DNA of 64,000 bases from Vibrio sp. YMD68 (GCF_029958905.1 NZ_CP124614.1:62001-126000), one strand, 5' to 3'; numbered from the stretch's first letter, positions 29,846-39,910 are shown. Numbers and translations are program-made. Notes: generated from the letters alone by a model not told the origin.

Positions 29846-32191
29846 TTATTTTTTCGCTTTGGCGAAGGCTGCTGCGAATGCGCCTCCCATTGCGCCAGAC
29901 GATGTGTCATTCCCCTGGTGAGAACGTTGGCTGTTGCGGTCATTACTCTTTCGATCACCATTACTGCGAGCGTTTTGTTTTTGCCCTGGTGTTCTCTGTG
30001 GACGGTTATCTTGCCCCGGCTCATCACTTAAACGCATGGACAGAGCGATACGTTTGCGCTGCTCATCCACTTCCATCACTTTTACTTTAACGATATCACC
30101 GGCTTTTACTACGTCTCTAGGGTCGGCAATAAAGCGGTCAGTCAGCGCTGAGATATGCACCAAACCATCTTGATGCACGCCAATATCGACAAACGCACCA
30201 AAATTCGCCACGTTAGAAACCACACCTTCAAGCACCATGCCGATTTCTAGGTCAGAGACTTTGGTTACGCCGTCTGCAAAGCTGGCGGTTTTAAACTCAG
30301 GGCGAGGGTCTCGACCCGGCTTATCCAGCTCTTTGATAATGTCAGTAATGGTCGGCACACCAAAGCTGTCACTGGTGTAATCCGCCGCTCGCAACTGGCC
30401 TAAAAAGTCGCTATTCCCAATCAAGGCTTTAATTGCGGTGTTATTTTTATCTGAGATCGCTTTCACCACGGGGTAGGCTTCTGGGTGAACCGCTGAGGCA
30501 TCAAGAGGGTTTTTGCCGTCCATGATTCGCAAGAATCCGGCACACTGCTCAAAGGCTTTTGGCCCAAGACGAGCCACTTTTTTTAATGTGGTTCGCGCAT
30601 CAAATCGACCATTGGTATCGCGATAATCAACAATGTTTTGTGCCATGGTCGTACTTAGCCCGGCAACGCGAGTCAGCAGCGCAGCTGAAGCCGTATTCAC
30701 ATCAACGCCAACCGCATTCACACAGTCTTCGACAACCGCATCAAGGCGCTTCGCCAGCATCGACTGGCTGACATCGTGTTGGTACTGGCCGACACCAATC
30801 GATTTTGGATCGATTTTGACCAGCTCGGCGAGTGGATCTTGTAAGCGGCGTGCGATGGAAACCGCGCCACGGAGCGACACATCCATATTCGGAAATTCAT
30901 TGGCAGCGAGCTCAGAGGCAGAATAAACCGAGGCTCCCGCTTCGCTGACCGTGATTTTTTGCACTTTCAAGTTGCCGCGTTTAATGACATCGGCCACGAA
31001 GGAATCCGTTTCACGAGAAGCCGTGCCGTTACCAATGGCTATCAAGTCCACGTGGTACTTTTTAACCAGTTGTTCGACGGTATGAGCGGATTGGTCATAT
31101 TGCTTTTGTGGTGGGTGCGGGTAGATGGTGTCAGTGGCGAGTACTTTACCGGTGGCATCCACAATCGCAATTTTCGAGCCGGTACGCAGGCCTGGGTCTA
31201 AGCCTAAGGTTGCTTTTGGCCCTGCGGGTGCGGCCATCAATAAATCTTTTAAGTTGGTGGCAAACACTTCAATCGCTTCAACTTCTGAGCGTTCTTTTAG
31301 CGCACCCATCAGTTCGGTTTCCATGTGCATGGATACTTTAATACGCCACGCCCAGCTGATAACTTGTTTACGCCATGCATCGGCAGGTGCACAGCTCAGG
31401 CTGATGCCATAGTGATCACTAATGATGCTTTCACAGTAAGACTGTCGGACACCTTCCTCTTGATTAGGATCGGCATTCATAGCCAGAGATAAAAACCCTT
31501 CATTACGACCACGAAGCATAGCCAGAGCACGGTGGGAAGGCACTTTGCTGAGTCGCTCATTGTGTTCAAAATAGTCTTTAAACTTCTCGCCCAGTTGCTC
31601 TTTACCCTCAACAACCCGTGACACCAGTTCGGCATTGCGGGTCAGGTATTGGCGAATCTTTTCGAGGAGATTGGCGTCTTCGGCAATGCGCTCCATGATA
31701 ATAGCGCGAGCACCATCCAATGCCGCTTTGGTGTCGTTGATGCCATTATCGGGCTGGATGTATTTGGCTGCTTCGGTTTCTGGTTCCGTTTGCGGAGTTG
31801 TCCATAAGGTATCGGCAAGAGGCTCCAATCCGGCTTCAATGGCAATTTGTCCTTTGGTGCGACGCTTAGGTTTGTATGGCAAATAGAGATCTTCTAATCG
31901 GGTTTTACTCTCAGCTTGGTTGATCTCTTTTTCTAATTCAGGGGAAAGTTTTCCTTGGTCACTGATCGATTTTAGGATGGTGTCACGTCGATCATTGAGC
32001 TCTCTTAAATAGGACAATCGGCTGTCTAAATTTCGCAATTGAGTATCATCCAGCCCCCCTGTCACCTCTTTTCGATAACGCGCAATAAAAGGAACCGTAT
32101 TCCCGTCATCAATTAGGGTTACAGCGGCAATAACTTGTTCTGGGCGAACGTTCAATTCGCGGGCAATAGCATGGCAGATAGCTTGGCTCAT
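29846..32191 (-). CDS. tex: RNA-binding transcription accessory protein Tex (YhgF)
   Basis: 781 residues. Domains in order: N-terminal helical region, YqgF/RNase H-like domain ([21 protein letters not shown] near residue 330), helix-hairpin-helix repeats (~500-560), and a C-terminal S1 RNA-binding domain (~650-720: [20 protein letters not shown]). The tail is a basic, low-complexity N/R/Q/G stretch. Tex binds nucleic acid and affects transcription termination and toxin expression in other bacteria. Near greB and ompR, as in E. coli. Confidence 0.97.
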   Translation of the reverse strand: MSQAICHAIARELNVRPEQVIAAVTLIDDGNTVPFIARYRKEVTGGLDDTQLRNLDSRLSYLRELNDRRDTILKSISDQGKLSPELEKEINQAESKTRLEDLYLPYKPKRRTKGQIAIEAGLEPLADTLWTTPQTEPETEAAKYIQPDNGINDTKAALDGARAIIMERIAEDANLLEKIRQYLTRNAELVSRVVEGKEQLGEKFKDYFEHNERLSKVPSHRALAMLRGRNEGFLSLAMNADPNQEEGVRQSYCESIISDHYGISLSCAPADAWRKQVISWAWRIKVSMHMETELMGALKERSEVEAIEVFATNLKDLLMAAPAGPKATLGLDPGLRTGSKIAIVDATGKVLATDTIYPHPPQKQYDQSAHTVEQLVKKYHVDLIAIGNGTASRETDSFVADVIKRGNLKVQKITVSEAGASVYSASELAANEFPNMDVSLRGAVSIARRLQDPLAELVKIDPKSIGVGQYQHDVSQSMLAKRLDAVVEDCVNAVGVDVNTASAALLTRVAGLSTTMAQNIVDYRDTNGRFDARTTLKKVARLGPKAFEQCAGFLRIMDGKNPLDASAVHPEAYPVVKAISDKNNTAIKALIGNSDFLGQLRAADYTSDSFGVPTITDIIKELDKPGRDPRPEFKTASFADGVTKVSDLEIGMVLEGVVSNVANFGAFVDIGVHQDGLVHISALTDRFIADPRDVVKAGDIVKVKVMEVDEQRKRIALSMRLSDEPGQDNRPQRTPGQKQNARSNGDRKSNDRNSQRSHQGNDTSSGAMGGAFAAAFAKAKK

Positions 32192-32473
32192 CTGAGAGTT
32201 CTCTTCTGGTCTAATTTTGATTAATGCACATGCATGGCTTGATACGCATGTCTCAGCACCGCTCGATAGTATTTCAATATTGGGGTATCTAAAGGATTTT
32301 CCAATAATTTTGCAATTAAGCTGTCAAAAAATCACAGTAATGAAGGTTTTTTGGTCTATTTTGGTTAAGGTTATGTCATAAAGATAAAGCAACTCGAACT
32401 TATCCACTTTCACGAGTTCAAAATTACCCAAGCATAAAACAACGGGTTTTTCTCAGAATTACGGAAATCAACA
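32192..32473. other. Divergent region tex / retropepsin-like gene
   Basis: 282 bp, AT-rich in the middle. It must hold promoters for both genes. No clear operator or ORF was seen. Confidence 0.5.
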
Positions 32474-34381
32474 ATGAAAAAAATGTCTTCAGTCTTAGTA
32501 ATACTCAGCACTTTCTTATTTTCACTGCCGTCTTTGGCTGTTGATATTCCGTTCACGACTCAAAGCCCTGCGTATGATTTAGAAGGTAAAGTCGTCTTAG
32601 GTCGCACCGAAAATGTGTACCTGAATGATTCAGAAACCCTGGCTGGTGTGCCTTTTGTGGGGAAAATCGATACGGGTGCTGATACAACGTCCATGCACGC
32701 CGAGAATATTCATGTCTCCAGTGAGCATCCCGATTACCAAGATCTTAAAGATGATGTCTTGATGGAAACCTTAGTGAAAGAAGTCGAGAAAGATAAAATG
32801 CTCAACTATTTTGACTGGGACGGCAGTACGTTTTCACCGTTCAAAGTGACGGTTACGTTTACCGTGCACCATCCTTACACTGGTGAAGCGGTCGTTATTA
32901 GAGAGCCTTTAGAGCGCGTCAGTGTGATCCGAAGTCGCACCAGCAGCACACCGTTACTGCGCCCAACCGTCAACATCCCCATGACTATTGCCGGACATGA
33001 AGTGAAAACCGATGTGAACCTAACCGACCGAAGTAATTTCACGGCTCCTGTTTTGATCGGAAAAACATTTTTGGTTAACCATGCTTGGGTATTTGCGGGT
33101 TACGATTATCTGCAAGAGCAGCCGAATGCGAAAGTTGTGGGCAAAAAAGAGCAAGTGGCTATTAAAGGTGTTCCTTTGAATGTCAGTTTTTCGCTCGAAA
33201 ATAGCCACACTATTTTGCATGCAAAAAATATCGATATCGATAAAAAACGAGATCAAGTGACGTTCGATATCTTGGGCAGCAATGGTGAACAACAAGAGAT
33301 GATGTTACCACTGGTACGTATGCTCAAGATAAGTGGTCATCAGCGCCCAGTGGTTTATGTACCCGTCCAATTGGACAGCAAAACGACACAATATTGGCAG
33401 GTGTATTTGAAAGACCGCTCAGGCAGTTCTTCTCAACTTCGGGTGGGCACGAGCACCATTAGCGAATCCTTTATGATTGATACCAGTGCTGAGAACCTGC
33501 TTGGCAAAGGAGCAACAAGCTTTTTAGATATCGCAAAATCCAAACAGCCTATGGTGGTGTCTCCGCAAGAGCAGATTGTGCTCGATGGCTTTAAGCTGGA
33601 TGCTGAACCTTCATTTTCTGTCAAAACACCGTTGTTGAAGGTGGTCAGTTTTGAAGTGACAGAGGAAGGCAAAGACGATTATGTGGAGTATTTCCTCACC
33701 AATGCTGATGGCGAGCAGCAAAAAGTGAAGAAGAAGATTGAAAAGAATTTACGAGTGGGAGAAACCGTCAGACCCACTGTTCTTGGGCAATTGTCTATCT
33801 CAGGTGAAGTGCGAGAGCAAGAGTATGCGATTGATGTGCTCGATAGTGATGAAAAGCAACCTTATTTTATCTTAGGGCAAAAAATGGCGAAGGATGGTGT
33901 GTTTGTTAACACCCGTGCCGATCACTTATTGCAAGCAGAGCCTCTTTTCAAAGCTGGTCATATCGAGATGGTCCAAGTCGAAGGAATGGCGTTTCCTGCG
34001 AAGCTGGACACGGGGGCCGATGTTAGCTCGATGAACGCCATAAACATCAAACAGTTCAAAAAAGATGGCCATGATATGGTGACGTTTACTTACCAAAATA
34101 GCCAAGGTGATGAGCAAGAGTTCACTAAACCTGTGATTGATGTGATGCGAATTAAAGCCAAAAAAGGTGAAAAGCCAAATATTCGCCCTGTGGTTGAAAT
34201 GAACGTTAAATTAGGCAAGCTTGAGAAAACAGTCAACGTGAACCTGCAAGACCGCTCTCGGTTTGAATACAGCATGATTTTGGGTAAGAATTTTCTGAAG
34301 CATGGTGCGGTTGTGAGCAGCGATGAAAATTATTTATTAGGGAAAAGCGCTGGCGATAAAGACTCAGGTGATAAAAAGTAG
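32474..34381 (+). CDS. Secreted protein with four retropepsin-like (DUF785/Zn_protease) repeats
   Basis: 635 residues with a signal peptide (MKKMSSVLVILSTFLFSLPS, cut after SLA). The rest divides into four units with the same motif order: ~40-215, ~219-350, ~360-490 and ~495-625. Units 1 and 4 have the aspartic-protease-like motif D-T-G-A-D (D66 and D512) followed by S-M-x-A, then R-P-x-V/x-I-P or N-V-N-L-x-D-R-S and I-L/I-G-K-x-F-L. Units 2 and 3 keep the surrounding strands (NVSFSLENSHTILHAKNI; PSFSVKTPLLKVVSFEV) but have lost D-T-G. PF05618-type domains usually occur singly, often near RimK-like ligases; none is here. Likely periplasmic; proteolysis is not proven. Confidence 0.85.
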   Translation: MKKMSSVLVILSTFLFSLPSLAVDIPFTTQSPAYDLEGKVVLGRTENVYLNDSETLAGVPFVGKIDTGADTTSMHAENIHVSSEHPDYQDLKDDVLMETLVKEVEKDKMLNYFDWDGSTFSPFKVTVTFTVHHPYTGEAVVIREPLERVSVIRSRTSSTPLLRPTVNIPMTIAGHEVKTDVNLTDRSNFTAPVLIGKTFLVNHAWVFAGYDYLQEQPNAKVVGKKEQVAIKGVPLNVSFSLENSHTILHAKNIDIDKKRDQVTFDILGSNGEQQEMMLPLVRMLKISGHQRPVVYVPVQLDSKTTQYWQVYLKDRSGSSSQLRVGTSTISESFMIDTSAENLLGKGATSFLDIAKSKQPMVVSPQEQIVLDGFKLDAEPSFSVKTPLLKVVSFEVTEEGKDDYVEYFLTNADGEQQKVKKKIEKNLRVGETVRPTVLGQLSISGEVREQEYAIDVLDSDEKQPYFILGQKMAKDGVFVNTRADHLLQAEPLFKAGHIEMVQVEGMAFPAKLDTGADVSSMNAINIKQFKKDGHDMVTFTYQNSQGDEQEFTKPVIDVMRIKAKKGEKPNIRPVVEMNVKLGKLEKTVNVNLQDRSRFEYSMILGKNFLKHGAVVSSDENYLLGKSAGDKDSGDKK

Positions 34382-34644
34382 TCCTCAGTGGTGCTCGCTC
34401 AGTACTCGTTTGCCTAGACGATTCGTTTCTTAGATCTGCGGTATTCTTTGAGCGATTGTTATCTTGGAGCCGTTGCTTTCTTGGAGCCGTTGCTTTCTTG
34501 GAGCCGTTGCTTTCTTGGAGCAGTTGCTTTCCAAGAGTATTTGCTTTCCAAGAGTATTTGCTTTCTTAAAGCGTCTTTTCTTGTAGTACTGACTGACTTA
34601 ACCGATAGGAAAACTCCCTGCCTGAATGACCAAGCAGGGATTTT
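34382..34644. other. Intergenic region with minisatellite and terminator
   Basis: 263 bp between the retropepsin-like gene and greB, consisting mainly of a 17-bp tandem array and a terminator. A 66-codon open frame across the array is a product of the repeat and has no ribosome site. Confidence 0.7.
34463..34564 (+). repeat. 17-bp tandem repeat, six copies plus a partial one
   Basis: Units start at 34463, 34480, 34497, 34514, 34531 and 34548. The first three are identical (CTTGGAGCCGTTGCTTT), the fourth has one change, and the last two read CCAAGAGTATTTGCTTT. The 5' CTTGG of units 1-4 is replaced by its complement CCAAG in units 5-6, so CTTGGA at 34514 can pair with TCCAAG at 34530-34535. 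Confidence 0.97.
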
Positions 34645-34646
34645 TT
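34615..34646. terminator. Terminator between the retropepsin-like gene and greB
   Basis: TCCCTGC at 34615-34621 pairs with GCAGGGA at 34634-34640 around a 12-nt loop, followed by TTTTTT; an AAAACT run on the left makes it usable from greB too. The T run overlaps the greB stop codon. Confidence 0.85.
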
Positions 34647-35124
34647 AGGCTTGATGATAACGAATAGAATTAATGAACCACTCTTTTTCACCGTCTGGTG
34701 TCATCACGTTAAATTCATCGTCGACTTCCTTTTTCAATAAGGCTCGCGCCATGGGTGAGTCGATAGAGACATAGTTTTTGACACCGCCATAGATTTCATC
34801 AGGCCCAACGATGCGAAAAGATTTGATTTCACCCGCATCATTTTCAATCTCAACCCAGGCGCCAAAGAAAACTTTGCCTTCTTGTTGAGCCGAGTAATCG
34901 ACCACTTTTACCTGCTCTAGACGCTTTCTTAAATAGCGAACTCGGCGGTCAATTTCACGTAAACGCTTCTTGTTGTACTGATAGTCAGCGTTCTCTGAGC
35001 GGTCTCCGAGACTCGCTGCCCAGGTTACTTTTTTGGTGACTTCCGGTCTGTCTTCACGCCAAAGGAAGTCGAGCTCTTTACGCAATCGGTCATAGCCTTC
35101 ACGGGTAATTAGGTTTGTTTTCAT
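34645..35124 (-). CDS. greB: Transcription elongation factor GreB
   Basis: Rescues backtracked RNA polymerase by stimulating transcript cleavage. 159 residues: N-terminal coiled coil (~1-75) with acidic tip residues, then the FKBP-like C-terminal domain (YIYGGVKN-like segment, DSPMARALLKKEVDDEFNV). GreB rather than GreA by the basic patch KKRLREIDRRVRYLRKRL. Divergent from ompR. Confidence 0.97.
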   Translation of the reverse strand: MKTNLITREGYDRLRKELDFLWREDRPEVTKKVTWAASLGDRSENADYQYNKKRLREIDRRVRYLRKRLEQVKVVDYSAQQEGKVFFGAWVEIENDAGEIKSFRIVGPDEIYGGVKNYVSIDSPMARALLKKEVDDEFNVMTPDGEKEWFINSIRYHQA

Positions 35125-35278
35125 ATTTTTGACGTATGATTATTGAAGATGCTTAATACATTAGCTAAAAAAGTAATAAACGTTAACAATTCTTTGCGCC
35201 ACATTGCACGCAACAGTGTTACATTTCTAACTGCGACTCCTTTTTGAGTGCAAGCTTATTGATAGGTGGAATTATTAC

Positions 35279-35998
35279 ATGCAAGAAAATTTCAAAATAT
35301 TAGTGGTCGATGACGATGCTCGTTTACGTGCATTACTTGAGCGATATTTATCGGAGCAAGGTTTTCAAGTCCGCAGTGTTGCCAATAGTGAGCAGATGGA
35401 CCGCCTATTAACACGCGAAAATTTTCACCTTATGGTGCTGGATTTAATGCTACCTGGGGAAGACGGCCTGTCGATCTGTCGTCGTCTACGAAACGCAAAC
35501 AACTCGCTACCCATCCTAATGCTGACGGCAAAGGGTGATGAAGTCGATCGTATTGTCGGTTTGGAAGTGGGTGCCGACGATTATTTACCAAAACCGTTTA
35601 ACCCGCGTGAGTTACTGGCTCGCATTAAGGCGGTTCTTCGTCGTCAAACGATTGAAGCGCCGGGCGCACCAAGTTCAGAAGAATCTTTGGTTGAGTTTGG
35701 TGAATTCCGCTTAAATCTAGGAACGCGTGAAATGTTCCGCGGTGAAGAGCCGATGCCGTTAACTTCGGGTGAATTTGCGGTCCTTAAAGCGTTGGTCACT
35801 AATGCACGTGAGCCAATGTCCCGTGATAAACTCATGAACATGGCGCGTGGCCGTGAGTATTCCGCCATGGAACGTTCGATTGATGTGCAAATATCTCGCC
35901 TTCGTCGTATGTTAGAAATCGATCCAAGTAAGCCGCGTTATATTCAAACGGTATGGGGCCTTGGCTACGTTTTTGTTCCAGATGGAAAAGAAGCTTAA
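35279..35998 (+). CDS. ompR: Osmolarity response regulator OmpR
   Basis: 239-residue response regulator. Receiver domain with acidic pocket D11-D13, phosphoacceptor D55 (V-L-D-L-M-L-P) and K105 region (LPKPFNPREL). The C-terminal winged helix (~135-235) ends with QTVWGLGYVFVPDG. Controls porin and envelope genes with EnvZ. Start ATG 35279 with an AGGTGGA ribosome site. Confidence 0.98.
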   Translation: MQENFKILVVDDDARLRALLERYLSEQGFQVRSVANSEQMDRLLTRENFHLMVLDLMLPGEDGLSICRRLRNANNSLPILMLTAKGDEVDRIVGLEVGADDYLPKPFNPRELLARIKAVLRRQTIEAPGAPSSEESLVEFGEFRLNLGTREMFRGEEPMPLTSGEFAVLKALVTNAREPMSRDKLMNMARGREYSAMERSIDVQISRLRRMLEIDPSKPRYIQTVWGLGYVFVPDGKEA

Positions 35999-36035
35999 CC
36001 CTCGTTACTCAAATCGCATTTCCTATACTCGCATT

Positions 36036-36083
36036 CCCTAGCTTTTAGTGCCTACCGAGGCGCGATTCTTCTAGAAGCTAGGG
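36036..36083 (+). repeat. Inverted repeat between ompR and envZ
   Basis: CCCTAGCTT at 36036-36044 is a perfect 9-bp complement of AAGCTAGGG at 36075-36083, 30 bp apart, in the 117-bp ompR-envZ spacer. No T run follows, so it is not a simple terminator. Confidence 0.85.
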
Positions 36084-36115
36084 TGCATTGCTAGGGATCA
36101 GTAAAGGCTCTCATT

Positions 36116-37426
36116 ATGCGCATTCGCAGCTCGTTCACTCAAACCATCGTATTATTTCTTACCTTGCTCATTGCTAGCCAAGTCTATTCTTACTACGCCG
36201 TGTTCAACTACGCCTTAATGCCGAGTTTGCAACAGTTCAATAAAATCATTGGTTTTGAAATTCGCTTGATGCTCGATGAGACGAACAGCGAACTGGCAAA
36301 ATTAGAGATGGATGCCCCTTTGCGTCGCCGAGTTTTAGAGCAGCTTGGAGTGACGATTCACTCTTCTGATAGCCCCATTTCTGATGAATTTGAACGGGCC
36401 ATGAGTATCGATTTAATGAGTGAAGATATGACTCAAGAATTGGATACTGAGACAGAAGTTCGAATGTTATTGGTCAATGACAGCTATGTTCTGTGGATGC
36501 AAATTGATGCTCTTCCCAATTCATTGATACGAATCCCTCTTTCAGAGTTACAAGAAGATGACTTTAAGCCTCTTTTTTATAACAGCTTGATGGTGGCATT
36601 TTTGGTCATAGCGGGGGGCTGGTTGTTCATCCGACTGCAAAACCGCCCTTTGATTGCGTTGGAAAAAGCCGCAAAAGGGGTTGGACTAGGCGATATTCCG
36701 CCACCCTTACCAGAAAAAGGTCCTTCTGAAATTCGCTCGGTAACGCGTGCTTTTAATCAGATGTCCAAAGGTATTCAAGCGCTTGAAGAGGACCGTGCCT
36801 TATTAATGGCGGGGATAAGCCATGATCTGCGCACGCCACTGACTCGGATTCGATTAGCCACCGAAATGATGCCGCCACAAGAGAGTTACCTTGCTGAAGG
36901 GATCATCAGTGACACGGAAGAGTGTAATGAAATCATTAGCCAGTTTATGGATTATTTGAAGCCCGTTGATCGACAGACTTTTAGTGCCGTTTATCTGAAT
37001 GAAATAGCCAATGAGATCGCCTTGGCAGAAACCCATACCGAGATGAACGTTGAGATTGAAACCATACTGGCCGATGACGTTAAGCCCGCTATTGGCAACG
37101 CCATCGCCATTAAACGTGCGATCACCAATTTAGTGGTCAATGCGGTGCGTTATGGGAATGGTTGGGTCCGCATCAGTACCGGTGTGACGGCAGATAATAA
37201 ATTGGCCTGGGTGTGCGTAGAAGATAACGGACCTGGGATTAACCCCGACCAAGTGACGAAGTTGTTTGAACCGTTTACGCGTGGGGACACCGCGAGAGGC
37301 AGTGAAGGAACGGGGCTTGGGTTGGCGATCGTGAAACGTATCATTAGCCAGCACAACGGCACAGTGGTAGTGAATAATCGCAGTGAGGGTGGGTTAAAAG
37401 CTCAGCTTAGCTTCCCAACGAAATAA
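36116..37426 (+). CDS. envZ: Osmosensor histidine kinase EnvZ
   Basis: 436-residue sensor kinase. First membrane helix ~10-30, periplasmic sensor ~35-155, second helix ~157-175, HAMP ~178-230, HisKA with H236 in I-S-H-D-L-R-T-P, and HATPase motifs N (LVVNAVRYG), G1 (DNGPGI) and G2 (GTGLGLAI). Phosphorylates OmpR. Separated from ompR by 117 bp, unlike the overlap seen in enterics. Confidence 0.97.
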   Translation: MRIRSSFTQTIVLFLTLLIASQVYSYYAVFNYALMPSLQQFNKIIGFEIRLMLDETNSELAKLEMDAPLRRRVLEQLGVTIHSSDSPISDEFERAMSIDLMSEDMTQELDTETEVRMLLVNDSYVLWMQIDALPNSLIRIPLSELQEDDFKPLFYNSLMVAFLVIAGGWLFIRLQNRPLIALEKAAKGVGLGDIPPPLPEKGPSEIRSVTRAFNQMSKGIQALEEDRALLMAGISHDLRTPLTRIRLATEMMPPQESYLAEGIISDTEECNEIISQFMDYLKPVDRQTFSAVYLNEIANEIALAETHTEMNVEIETILADDVKPAIGNAIAIKRAITNLVVNAVRYGNGWVRISTGVTADNKLAWVCVEDNGPGINPDQVTKLFEPFTRGDTARGSEGTGLGLAIVKRIISQHNGTVVVNNRSEGGLKAQLSFPTK

Positions 37427-37463
37427 GTTGGAACCAGTAGTAACCTGAAGAATAGAGCTTAGA

Positions 37464-37494
37464 AAGGCTGACGAGTTAATGGTCAGCCTTTTTT
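37464..37494 (+). terminator. Intrinsic terminator of ompR-envZ
   Basis: AAGGCTGAC pairs with GTCAGCCTT (9 bp, 9-nt loop), followed by a T run. Confidence 0.92.
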
Positions 37495-37500
37495 CTTTTT

Positions 37501-37766
37501 AGGGCGTGTTGACCTTTCGAGCTGATTTTTGCAGCAACTTGATGGGTATTTAGACAAGGCAGAGGCTTAGATATGTAGTTATTTTACTTGAGAAGCCTCT
37601 AACGCAGTATCAATACCCAACAAGTGCTGCCCGAAGGGTTCGGCTAAACTCGTTTTATGCTTTGTTGAGAAGTCTTTGCTTAGAATAACTAGGCATCATA
37701 CTTCTCGCCGCGCCTAAAACGATTTTATCTCGAACAAAATTTAACCGCGAAAGATCAACACGCCCT
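37501..37766. mobile_element. MITE-like non-coding palindromic element
   Basis: 266 bp bounded by 19-bp terminal inverted repeats: AGGGCGTGTTGACCTTTCG at 37501-37519 and its complement at 37748-37766, with one mismatch. TA occurs at each outer junction (37500-37501 and 37766-37767), as expected of a TA target duplication. Inside are two large foldbacks: GCAGCAACTTGATGGGTATT (37531-37550) opposite AATACCC...GCTGC, with AGAGGCTT/AAGCCTCT further in, and TGAGAAGT / ACTTCTC near 37667-37705. There is no ORF. I believe similar sequences are widespread between Vibrio genes, but could not search. Confidence 0.8.
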
Positions 37767-37831
37767 AGGGTAAGGTGAAATATCGGGCGGTAAAAAGTGT
37801 CGTCAGGGCGTCGTTATGCTTATTCTTTGGT

Positions 37832-39910
37832 TTATGCTTTGGCGTAAATGTCTCGTTCACCCAACCAGCGTTCTATGATGGCCGCGGCATTTTGTGGGTA
37901 ACGGTCATGAATATGACGTGCCATGCGTTGAACCTCTGGAATTAGGCGTTGATCTCGCACTAAATCTGCAATTTTAAAGTCAGCTACTCCGGTTTGCTTC
38001 GTACCTAACAGTTCACCAGGCCCACGAATCTCTAAATCCCGCTGGGCAATCACGAAGCCATCGTTACTTTCTCGAAGTACCCCTAAACGCTTTTGCGCTG
38101 TTTTCGATAGCGGGGCGTGGTACAGCAGCACGCAGTGGCTGGCGATTTCACCTCGACCCACTCGACCTCTAAGCTGATGCAGTTGAGCCAATCCAAGGCG
38201 CTCTGGGTTTTCAATGATCATTAAACTCGCATTAGGGACATCGACACCCACTTCAATCACCGTGGTCGCGACCAGAAGGTGCAGTTTATTGTCTTTAAAA
38301 TCCTGCATTACCGCTTGTTTTTCCGCGGGTTTCATTCGGCCATGGACGAGACCGATTTTGACATCGGGCAGTGTGCGTTGAAGCTCTTCAGCAGTATCGG
38401 CGGCGGCTTGCGCTTCTAACACTTCGGACTCATCAATGAGCGTACACACCCAATAAGCCTGTTTGCCTTCAGTGAGGCAGGCGTTTCGAACGCGCTCTAC
38501 AATGTCGTCTCGTTTGGTGTCTGGGATGGCCACGGTCTGAATTGGGGTTCTGCCAGGGGGGAGTTCATCAATGATCGATGTCTCTAAATCGGCATAAGCG
38601 GTCATCGCCAGAGTTCTAGGGATAGGTGTGGCCGTCATGATTAACTGATGCGGATACGCACCTTGCTTGGCCCCTTTTTCACGAAGCTCTAAGCGCTGGT
38701 GAACCCCAAATCGGTGCTGCTCATCAATAATCACCAGAGTCAGGTTGTGAAATTCAACATGTTCTTGAAAAAGGGCGTGTGTACCGACCACCATCTTTGC
38801 TTCACCAGAGGCAATGCGGGCAAGCTCGGTCTGTTTGGCCTTTCCGGTGAGTTTTCCGGCTAGCCACCCCACCGGAATGCCCATTTTCTCAAACCATTGG
38901 GTAAAGTTAATTGCATGCTGCTCGGCCAGTAGCTCGGTGGGGGCCATTAATGCCACCTGATACCCGTGTTCTATGGCTCGAACCGCTGCCAGCGCCGCCA
39001 CTAGGGTTTTACCGGAACCCACATCCCCTTGCACTAAACGCATCATAGGGTGGTTTAAGGTCAGGTCATGTTCAATCTCGTTGACCACTCTTGATTGTGC
39101 ATTGGTTGGGGTAAAGGGAAGCTGTTCGAGGAGCTGTTTCTTGAGCGTATCAACGGGAGGTAGCGCGATAGCATGGTCTTGTTGACCTTTACTTCGGACT
39201 GCGAGCATGGATAAATTTTGCGCCAATAATTCTTCGATGATCAGCCGAACCTGAGCTGGGTGCTTGCCTTCATCAAATTGCTCTAGATTGATACTCGGTG
39301 GCGGTCGATGAATCGTATGAAGCGCCTGAGCCAGCGTTTGTTGGTGGTCGTACAGCCCTGCTGGTAACAGTTCTTGTACGGCCGCTTTGTCGAGCAGCGC
39401 CAACGATTGATCGGTGATGTTCCTAAGTGTTAATTGTCTTAACCCATCGGTGGTGGGGTACACTGGTGTTAAGGTTTGCTCACTATCTGGGCTCTGTTCT
39501 GGCGATGAAAATTTAAAATCAGGGTGAATGATCTCAAGGCCCATTCCTCCCCGTTTTATTTCACCGTAAGCGTGAACCCATTTCCCTTCAGAAAAATTGT
39601 TTTTAATACCCGCGGTAAAGTTAAAAAAACGCAGAGTGATGGTGCCATTACCATCACTGATTTTAACGGCGAGCATTTTCCGTTTACCAAAAATGGTATC
39701 GACAGACATTACCTTGCCCTGTACCGCAGCCCATAACCCAGCATGAAGCTTTGCAATCGGGTAAACACGTGTACGGTCTTCGTAGCGATAGGGAAGGTGA
39801 AACAGCAAATCTTGAACCGTATTTAAGCCAACTTTCCCCAGCTTTTCTGAGACTTTAGCGCCAACACCAGACAGTGAAGTGAGAGGGATAGCGGAAAGAA
39901 GTTGGGACAT
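37832..39910 (-). CDS. recG: ATP-dependent DNA helicase RecG
   Basis: Branch-migrates stalled forks and Holliday junctions. 692 residues: N-terminal wedge (OB fold, ~50-150), helicase domain with Walker A G-D-V-G-S-G-K-T near 295 and the box I-I-D-E-Q-H-R-F near 397, and the QLRGRVGRG motif near 595. The C-terminal region has the TRG motif. In the same neighbourhood as spoT and trmH as in E. coli. Confidence 0.98.
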   Translation of the reverse strand: MSQLLSAIPLTSLSGVGAKVSEKLGKVGLNTVQDLLFHLPYRYEDRTRVYPIAKLHAGLWAAVQGKVMSVDTIFGKRKMLAVKISDGNGTITLRFFNFTAGIKNNFSEGKWVHAYGEIKRGGMGLEIIHPDFKFSSPEQSPDSEQTLTPVYPTTDGLRQLTLRNITDQSLALLDKAAVQELLPAGLYDHQQTLAQALHTIHRPPPSINLEQFDEGKHPAQVRLIIEELLAQNLSMLAVRSKGQQDHAIALPPVDTLKKQLLEQLPFTPTNAQSRVVNEIEHDLTLNHPMMRLVQGDVGSGKTLVAALAAVRAIEHGYQVALMAPTELLAEQHAINFTQWFEKMGIPVGWLAGKLTGKAKQTELARIASGEAKMVVGTHALFQEHVEFHNLTLVIIDEQHRFGVHQRLELREKGAKQGAYPHQLIMTATPIPRTLAMTAYADLETSIIDELPPGRTPIQTVAIPDTKRDDIVERVRNACLTEGKQAYWVCTLIDESEVLEAQAAADTAEELQRTLPDVKIGLVHGRMKPAEKQAVMQDFKDNKLHLLVATTVIEVGVDVPNASLMIIENPERLGLAQLHQLRGRVGRGEIASHCVLLYHAPLSKTAQKRLGVLRESNDGFVIAQRDLEIRGPGELLGTKQTGVADFKIADLVRDQRLIPEVQRMARHIHDRYPQNAAAIIERWLGERDIYAKA

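Larger units (their letters stand above)
37427..37831. other. Intergenic region envZ/recG with a mobile-element-like insertion
   Basis: 405 bp. It holds the envZ terminator, then a 266-bp palindromic element, then about 65 bp before the recG stop. No ORF supported. Confidence 0.8.

Noticed and set aside
34463..34564. Possible CRISPR array
   Set aside because: The 17-bp units touch each other with no spacers, and there are no cas genes.
34448..34648. 66-codon ORF over the 17-bp repeats
   Set aside because: The open frame results from a repeat without stops; no ribosome site and the peptide is only repeat-derived.
37501..37766. Intact insertion sequence
   Set aside because: Only 266 bp and no transposase frame; called MITE-like instead.
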